Origin: Treponema sp.
GTDB lineage: Bacteria; Spirochaetota; Spirochaetia; Treponematales; Treponemataceae
Direction of reading: 5' to 3'
Assembly: GCA_017616165.1 (NCBI GenBank)
Contig: JAFZYR010000043.1
Location: forward strand, 1-47,584
DNA length: 47,584 bases
Each line of letters begins with the position of its first letter. Position 1 is the first letter of the stretch. The notes below the pieces were generated by a model. The model was not told where the DNA came from. It searched no databases and saw only the letters and a list, made by a program, of their open reading frames with translations. Made by a program: the position numbers and the translations under genes. This document shows positions 42,764 through 47,584 of this stretch, in pieces.

Positions 42764-44602
42764 ATGATATATCTCCGTTTATTTTCACAGGATCCGGTCA
42801 CAATTTTTATGGCAGTGCTGGTACTGGTATTTGCGGTGGGGCTTTGTTTTGCAAGAAAGGCTCTTGGAAAAACGCGTCGCGGTAAAAACATCTGGCGTGC
42901 TCTTTGTTTTGTGCCTCTGGCAGCATGCGTAATTCATTTTGGCTGCTGCAGGTTTGTGGGAAGCGGCTGGTATACCCGACATACTTACGGGGCGTTTTAT
43001 CTTGCGGCGCTGGTAACAGCATTTTTTCCGCTTTTTAATTTATGGAAAATCCCGGCAAAAGTTTTTTCAATCATTCTGCCGGTTGGCGCAGTGGTGGCCT
43101 TTCTTTATACAATTATTTATCCAATGCCATTTGATTCCGGGCTCAGAAATTATACAAAGCAGTCGTATACTCAAGGGTTTGTGTCGCTTACAAAGGATCT
43201 GGAAAAGTATTATTCACTCAAGGACTGGAAAAAGACCGACATTCAGGCAATTGCAAAAAAGATTATGCCTGCAGTAGAAGAAGCTGAACGCAAAAATGAT
43301 GCAGGACTTTTTTATGCGGCCATAACAGCCTTTGGTTATTATTTTTATGACGGTCATGTTGGCACTTGGCCGGAAGGAGACTGGGATGCCTGGGAGCGTG
43401 GACTTATACTTCTTGGTGGAAACGATTACGGCTTTTCCATGTTACGTATTGATGATGGGCGGGTAGTGGCAATTCTTAGCGAGAGTACTTTACCGGCGTA
43501 CCAGGCGGGCATTCACAACGGAACTCAAATTATTGAATGGAACGGTAAACCAATTGAACAGGCGCTCGCAGAAACAGAATGCATTTATCAGGGAGATAAA
43601 TATCCCGTAAAAGAAAACGAGGATTTTTTCCGCCCGGTTTTTCTTGCAACACGAGGAATGGGAGAAAGCACAGATATTGCACAATATCTTATAAGCCGTG
43701 CTGCCGCGGATGGTACATATGACGCGCCAAAAGCCAGAGTAACTTTTCTTACAGATGAAGGCCAGCCTTGCACAGTAGAACTTGATTGTGTAGAAGACGG
43801 TCTTAATACAATAGAATATGTAATGCAATTTCTTATTTCCTTTGGCGTATATCCAAACCGCTACGGCGTAGATAAAAACTTTGATGCCAAAATGATAAAT
43901 GACGATACTGCCTACATGCTCCGTTATTCCGAAGAATATAATTATTGGGGAGATATATTTTCATATCTTACAGGAAAATATCCTACGTTTAAAAAACGCC
44001 TGCGCCGCCAGCTGGAAGATTTAAAATCACAGGGAATGAAAAATCTGATTATTGATGCCCGAAATAATATGGGAGGTTATCCGGCTCTGGGCAGCGAAAC
44101 TGCAAGTCTTTTTTCTGACCGCACCTTTGCAACAGATTCAACCTATTCAGACATAAACGGCCGCCACAAGCTCATGTTGACCGATTACGTAAAGGCAGAC
44201 GGAGAGTTTAAAGATATTAATGTGTTAGTATTGACTAACTCCTATTGCGTAAGCGCCGGCGACTATTTTGTAAGAGTTATGGGTGAGTGCCCCAATGTAA
44301 CGACAATGGGATTCACTTGCAGTAACTGTTCCTGCCAGCCCCAGGGAGGCCGCGTCCTTTTGACCAACAGCATCTGCAATTTCGGCTACACCATCAACTG
44401 GCTGTACGAACAGGACGGCCAGACCCGCTTTATTGATACAGATGAAACCCGTACGTGCACTATTCCGCTTGATATAAAAATCCCTCTCACTTATGACATG
44501 GCAGTCTCCTTTGCTTACGACATCGATCTTACCTGGGAAGAAAATCAAAATAACATAAGGGATTATGTTATGGAGTATGCGCTGGAGTATTTGAAAAAAT
44601 AA
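42764..44602 (+). CDS. Membrane-bound S41-like peptidase
   Basis: 612 residues. The N-terminal ~125 residues hold three to four TM segments (FMAVLVLVFAVGLCF, ALCFVPLAACVIHF, YGAFYLAALVTAFF, FSIILPVGAVVAFLYTI). A large extracytoplasmic part follows, with a PDZ-like region (PAYQAGIHNGTQIIEWNGKP) and an S41 fold: LIIDARNNMGGYPALGSE and nucleophile Ser~497 (NSYCVSAGD). The Lys expected about 25 residues later in Ctp enzymes is absent, so a tricorn/IRBP-type arrangement is more likely. GGGAGG lies 12 nt upstream, rather far. Substrate unknown. Confidence 0.78.
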   Translation: MIYLRLFSQDPVTIFMAVLVLVFAVGLCFARKALGKTRRGKNIWRALCFVPLAACVIHFGCCRFVGSGWYTRHTYGAFYLAALVTAFFPLFNLWKIPAKVFSIILPVGAVVAFLYTIIYPMPFDSGLRNYTKQSYTQGFVSLTKDLEKYYSLKDWKKTDIQAIAKKIMPAVEEAERKNDAGLFYAAITAFGYYFYDGHVGTWPEGDWDAWERGLILLGGNDYGFSMLRIDDGRVVAILSESTLPAYQAGIHNGTQIIEWNGKPIEQALAETECIYQGDKYPVKENEDFFRPVFLATRGMGESTDIAQYLISRAAADGTYDAPKARVTFLTDEGQPCTVELDCVEDGLNTIEYVMQFLISFGVYPNRYGVDKNFDAKMINDDTAYMLRYSEEYNYWGDIFSYLTGKYPTFKKRLRRQLEDLKSQGMKNLIIDARNNMGGYPALGSETASLFSDRTFATDSTYSDINGRHKLMLTDYVKADGEFKDINVLVLTNSYCVSAGDYFVRVMGECPNVTTMGFTCSNCSCQPQGGRVLLTNSICNFGYTINWLYEQDGQTRFIDTDETRTCTIPLDIKIPLTYDMAVSFAYDIDLTWEENQNNIRDYVMEYALEYLKK

Positions 44603-44624
44603 TGCAGCAAAAGATGTATTTTTT

Positions 44625-45512
44625 TTATAATTTCGCCAATAAATGAGGAATTAATGTTTTATCCAGAATTTCAAACGCAAAACATTTCTTCCCCAGGTCT
44701 TTCAGTGACGCACCTATGTGATACAAAATCTTGTTGTCAATTATCAAAAATCGGTCATGCATTTTGTTTGTGTGATTTACAGTAAGGGTTGGATATTGTG
44801 TATTAAATTGTTGAATGTCCTGTAAAGTCAAAGGTGTTTTTGGAGAAGTCCATATTGTGATTTTGATGTTTGGCTTCTTTTTGGAAAAGCGTTCAAGAAT
44901 GCTCAGGTCAACGTAATTATCTATCAGGATAATTTCCTTTTGTGCCTGTGCGATGAATGATTCAAACTTTGCGTAGGCGTCGAAGATTTGGCCCTGGAAG
45001 AAGATGCCTTGGGTGTTGTCGATTTTGTATTTGCCCATTTTATCAAACAATTCGTTGATTTTGGAATCTGTTGTAATCTGATGTTTTTCAATGTTTTCTA
45101 GACGTTGAAAAACCTGTGCGTTTATAAGCATAAATTTCCGCAAGGCAACAAATGCTTTCATAATCTGAATGCTCATTGATACTGCAGTTTCACTTTTTAA
45201 AACAGTAGAAAGCATAGCCACTCCTTGTTCTATGAAAGCGAATGGCATTTTTTTAATATTTGAACCACGTAGATTTCCACTCACGTTCAAAGTCGCAATT
45301 TGCGACTTTGAAGAAATAGTTTCGGTTTCTTCTTTCGTCAATTGAAAACAGAATTCTTCAGGGAATCTTTCTGAATTACGTTTGACTTGTTCATTAAGTC
45401 GTCTTGTTTCGACACCATATAATTCAGCAATATCCCTGTCAATCATAACCTGCTGATTCCTGATTGTGAGAATACGAGACTCTATTCCTTTTGTTGCAAT
45501 TTCACTTTCCAT
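44625..45512 (-). CDS. ORF6N-domain protein with PLD-like C-terminus (intact paralogue)
   Basis: 295 residues. N-terminal ORF6N DNA-binding domain (~8-127: TIRNQQVMIDRDIAELYGVE, RFPEEFCFQLTKEE, FAFIEQGVAMLSTVL), a helical linker, then a C-terminal domain (~170-295) with FESFIAQAQKEIILIDNYVD and MHDRFLIIDNKILYHIGASL, recalling a PLD-like half-site. Similar RhuM/KilA-N-type proteins occur near phage and mobile genes. The start overlaps the recQ stop by 11 nt. It is the reference for the broken copy at 2490-2991. Confidence 0.85.
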   Translation of the reverse strand: MESEIATKGIESRILTIRNQQVMIDRDIAELYGVETRRLNEQVKRNSERFPEEFCFQLTKEETETISSKSQIATLNVSGNLRGSNIKKMPFAFIEQGVAMLSTVLKSETAVSMSIQIMKAFVALRKFMLINAQVFQRLENIEKHQITTDSKINELFDKMGKYKIDNTQGIFFQGQIFDAYAKFESFIAQAQKEIILIDNYVDLSILERFSKKKPNIKITIWTSPKTPLTLQDIQQFNTQYPTLTVNHTNKMHDRFLIIDNKILYHIGASLKDLGKKCFAFEILDKTLIPHLLAKL

Positions 45513-47451
45513 CTGCCTGTTCCCCTACAACTTCCTGAATCACCGCGATGATTGCTTTGCCAAACTGCTCGACTTTGGCTTCGCCTATGCCGTAGATGCC
45601 AAAGAGGGATTGTTTGTCGGTTGGTTTTTTGGCGGCAAGGTCGTATAAGGTTTTGTCACCAAAAATGATGTATGGAGGAACGTTCATTTCGTCGGCTTTG
45701 CGTCGGCGCCAGGCTTTTAAAGCTGTTATAATTTTTTCTGCAGTCTCGTCATCAGCGTCCGGTTTTTCTGCAATTATTTTGCGGCCGTCTGCTTTTTTAT
45801 GAATGATATAGGCAGGCTTTTCTGCGCCAGGTTTTGGGAACATCATGCCACCAGAGCCGGCACCTTCAATGTCTCGAGCGTCTGCTCCACCTGCCGATGT
45901 AATTCTTAACGGCAGCATAATTTTTTCACGTGTTGCCAAAACAGAATAACCGTCTTCTGTAATCTGCAGGATATTATATTCACCGTATTTTGTAATGAGT
46001 CCCGCTGCGATGCACAAATCAATGAGTGTAAACCAGTCTTCTTTGCAAAGCTCGCGGCCAATGCCCCAGGTAGAAATCATGTTGTGGCCGTTGTCTATAA
46101 TCCTTTTCTGGCGGGAACCCAAAAGCACATCAATTACATAAGTTGAACCAAAGCGTTCCTGAGTGCGGATAATGCAGCATAAAAGTTTTTGTACCATAAC
46201 GGTTACATCAATTTCGGGAATTTCTCCACCTGCGCAGATGTCACAGCAGCAGTCACGGTTTGATTTTTTAGGGTCGTAAGCTTCTCCAAAATATCCAAGG
46301 AGGATTCGTCGTCTGCATGAAACCGCAGTTGCAAAATTAATCATTCCCTGGAGTCTTGCTTCTGCCTTGCGAGGGTCTGCCGACGAATCAAAAAAGAATC
46401 GCACCTTGTTTATGTCTCCCGCGGAATAAAGCAGCAGGGCAGTAGCAGGTAACCCGTCTCGTCCGGCACGCCCGATTTCCTGATAGTATTCCTCAAGTGA
46501 TTTTGGAAGATCGTAGTTAATTACAAAACGTACATCCGGCTTGTTGATTCCCATTCCAAAGGCAATTGTTGCAACGACAATCAAAACCTTGCCCTTTACA
46601 AAATCATCCTGATTTTTTGCACGCACATCGTCGTTGAGTCCCGCGTGATAATTGATTGCAGAAAATCCAAGGTCAATAAGTGCTTGTGCAAGCTGGTCTA
46701 CCGCACGCCTTGAATTACAATAAATAATTCCGCTTTCGCCGTCGTAGTCTTTGATACACTGAACAATCTGATCGAGCGCGTTCTTTTTTGGCGCAACCTC
46801 AAGGAAAATATTTTCACGGTTAAAGCTTGAAATAAAAATCTCCGGCTTTTTGAGGCGCAGGTTTTTAATGATGTCCTGACGGACATTTTCGGTAGCAGTT
46901 GCGGTAAGAGCAATCATAACTGCATCCGGGAAGAGGACGCGGAAGGCCCCAATCTCCATATAGTCCGGACGGAAGTCATGCCCCCATTGAGAAACGCAGT
47001 GAGCCTCATCAATCGTAATGCAGTTTACTTTTATTTCTGGCGACCCCAGCAGAGTTCGGATTCTTTCTGTGGACAGGCCTTCCGGCGAAACGTAAATCAT
47101 TTTTACCTGACCGGCACGGATTTCGTCCATTGATTTTTTATAGTCGTCCCAGCTGAGAGAGCTGTTCAAAAATACTGAATGAATGCCCGCAGTTTCCAGC
47201 GAAGAAACCTGGTCCTGCATAAGCGAAATGAGCGGAGAAACAATTACTGTAACACCTTCAAAAATAAGTGCCGGAATCTGATAGCAGATCGATTTTCCAC
47301 CACCGGTCGGCATTATGGCAAGGGTGTCTTTGCCGCTGAGTACACTTTGTATTATTTTCTTTTGATTCTGGCGGAACGAGTCGTACCCGAATACAGTCTT
47401 TAATACAAACTCCGGTTCCGTGCCTTCAAACGTGTGCACGTTTATTTTCAC
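45502..47451 (-). CDS. recQ: ATP-dependent DNA helicase RecQ
   Basis: 649 residues if started at GTG 47451; a GTG at 47478 would add nine. The 47451 start is favoured because an extended -10 TGTTATAAT lies six bases upstream, which a start at 47478 would place inside the gene. Superfamily II motifs (numbers from 47451): TGGGKS (~49-54), DEAH (~148-151), TATAT, and QEIGRAGRDG. The zinc-binding cysteines CRR...DCCCDIC, an RQC winged helix and a C-terminal HRDC-like region follow. It unwinds DNA 3'-5' in recombination and repair. Confidence 0.93.
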   Translation of the reverse strand: MKINVHTFEGTEPEFVLKTVFGYDSFRQNQKKIIQSVLSGKDTLAIMPTGGGKSICYQIPALIFEGVTVIVSPLISLMQDQVSSLETAGIHSVFLNSSLSWDDYKKSMDEIRAGQVKMIYVSPEGLSTERIRTLLGSPEIKVNCITIDEAHCVSQWGHDFRPDYMEIGAFRVLFPDAVMIALTATATENVRQDIIKNLRLKKPEIFISSFNRENIFLEVAPKKNALDQIVQCIKDYDGESGIIYCNSRRAVDQLAQALIDLGFSAINYHAGLNDDVRAKNQDDFVKGKVLIVVATIAFGMGINKPDVRFVINYDLPKSLEEYYQEIGRAGRDGLPATALLLYSAGDINKVRFFFDSSADPRKAEARLQGMINFATAVSCRRRILLGYFGEAYDPKKSNRDCCCDICAGGEIPEIDVTVMVQKLLCCIIRTQERFGSTYVIDVLLGSRQKRIIDNGHNMISTWGIGRELCKEDWFTLIDLCIAAGLITKYGEYNILQITEDGYSVLATREKIMLPLRITSAGGADARDIEGAGSGGMMFPKPGAEKPAYIIHKKADGRKIIAEKPDADDETAEKIITALKAWRRRKADEMNVPPYIIFGDKTLYDLAAKKPTDKQSLFGIYGIGEAKVEQFGKAIIAVIQEVVGEQADGK

Positions 47452-47457
47452 GTAATT

Positions 47458-47466
47458 ATTATAACA
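47458..47466 (-). promoter_or_regulatory. Extended -10 promoter of recQ
   Basis: TGT-TATAAT on the - strand, six bases from GTG 47451. The -35 position is poor (TTTTTC). It is back to back with the tRNA-Leu promoter. Confidence 0.5.
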
Positions 47467-47478
47467 AGCATCAAACAC

Positions 47479-47507
47479 TTGAAAAACCCCCGTTTTTTTG
47501 TTATATT
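47479..47507 (+). promoter_or_regulatory. Promoter of tRNA-Leu
   Basis: -35 TTGAAA (47479-47484), 17-bp spacer, -10 TATATT (47502-47507), starting transcription a few bases before the tRNA 5' end at 47520. Confidence 0.7.
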
Positions 47508-47519
47508 TTGTCTACTCAC

Positions 47520-47584
47520 GCCGGAGTGGTGGAATGGTAGACACGACAGACTCAAAATCTGTTGCGAGCAATCGTGTAAGAGTT
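47520..47584 (+). tRNA. tRNA-Leu (anticodon CAA), 5' part, cut by the window end
   Basis: Starts GCCGGAGTGG. Anticodon stem ACAGA/TCTGT encloses the 7-base loop CTCAAAA, giving anticodon CAA (codon UUG). A long variable arm begins after it, as in class II tRNA-Leu. The T-arm and 3' acceptor strand lie beyond the window. Confidence 0.9.

Overview
The window looks like part of a host-associated Treponema-type spirochaete chromosome with moderate GC. This is inferred from gene content: a dCache chemoreceptor, many Mk/Mr-initiated lipoproteins with loose lipoboxes, HPr and HPr kinase beside rpoN with no PTS enzymes in view, UPF0210, a type III glutamine synthetase next to a type I enzyme, two GH5 glucanases, a DUF4143 ATPase, ORF6N proteins and an Rpn-type PD-(D/E)XK protein. 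No plasmid, phage or CRISPR locus is visible, and genes are packed with gaps under about 240 bp.

Layout. 1-196: fragment of an unknown gene carrying repeats. 384-2434: GntR/YtrA-type regulator, ABC ATPase and permease, with a perfect palindromic operator over the promoter. 2490-2991: an ORF6N gene broken by an internal deletion. 3248-6811: UPF0210 protein and chemoreceptor. 6879-10508: queH, FMN-binding protein, lipoprotein, M15 peptidase, GH5 enzyme. 10538-14788: glnN and glnA flanking an O-methyltransferase. 14949-17842: secreted trypsin-like protease with a barrel-like C-terminus, a lipoprotein and a periplasmic protein. 17843-20879: nnr, pgsA, Rpn protein. 21111-28370: small outer-membrane protein, 1793-residue beta-helix lipoprotein, SUMF1-like lipoprotein. 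28374-32067: cytidylate-kinase-like protein, Nudix hydrolase, LysM protein with partner lipoprotein, PC4-like protein. 32071-39809: holA, lexA, HPr, hprK, hpf, rpoN, an anion permease and a secreted GH5 enzyme. 39934-47584: DUF1015, DUF4143 ATPase, membrane S41-like protease, intact ORF6N protein, recQ and the 5' part of tRNA-Leu(CAA).

Three patterns cut across the genes. (1) A 24-bp palindromic repeat (left end GGTCCCTGAG, right end CTCGAAGGGCC) occurs about ten times. It is usually intergenic, once looks like a terminator, and in at least two conserved genes (queH, rpoN) plus the edge fragment it lies in frame and adds residues, like the protein-coding palindromic elements of Rickettsia. 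A second family (CGTCATTGCGAG...GGCAATC) forms inverted pairs between genes. (2) Seven genes (glnN, the O-methyltransferase, pgsA, hprK, rpoN, DUF1015, recQ) have a -10 box ending 6-8 nt before the start codon and no Shine-Dalgarno, which suggests leaderless mRNAs; other genes have clear GGAGG-type sites. (3) Two non-coding structures stand out: four AAAAGTGTA motifs spaced exactly 33 bp upstream of the DUF4143 ATPase, and an 81-bp perfect three-way-junction palindrome after the Nudix gene.

The most promising undescribed protein systems are the 21111-28370 surface cluster and the 14949-17842 protease cluster. Their functions cannot be read from sequence alone.
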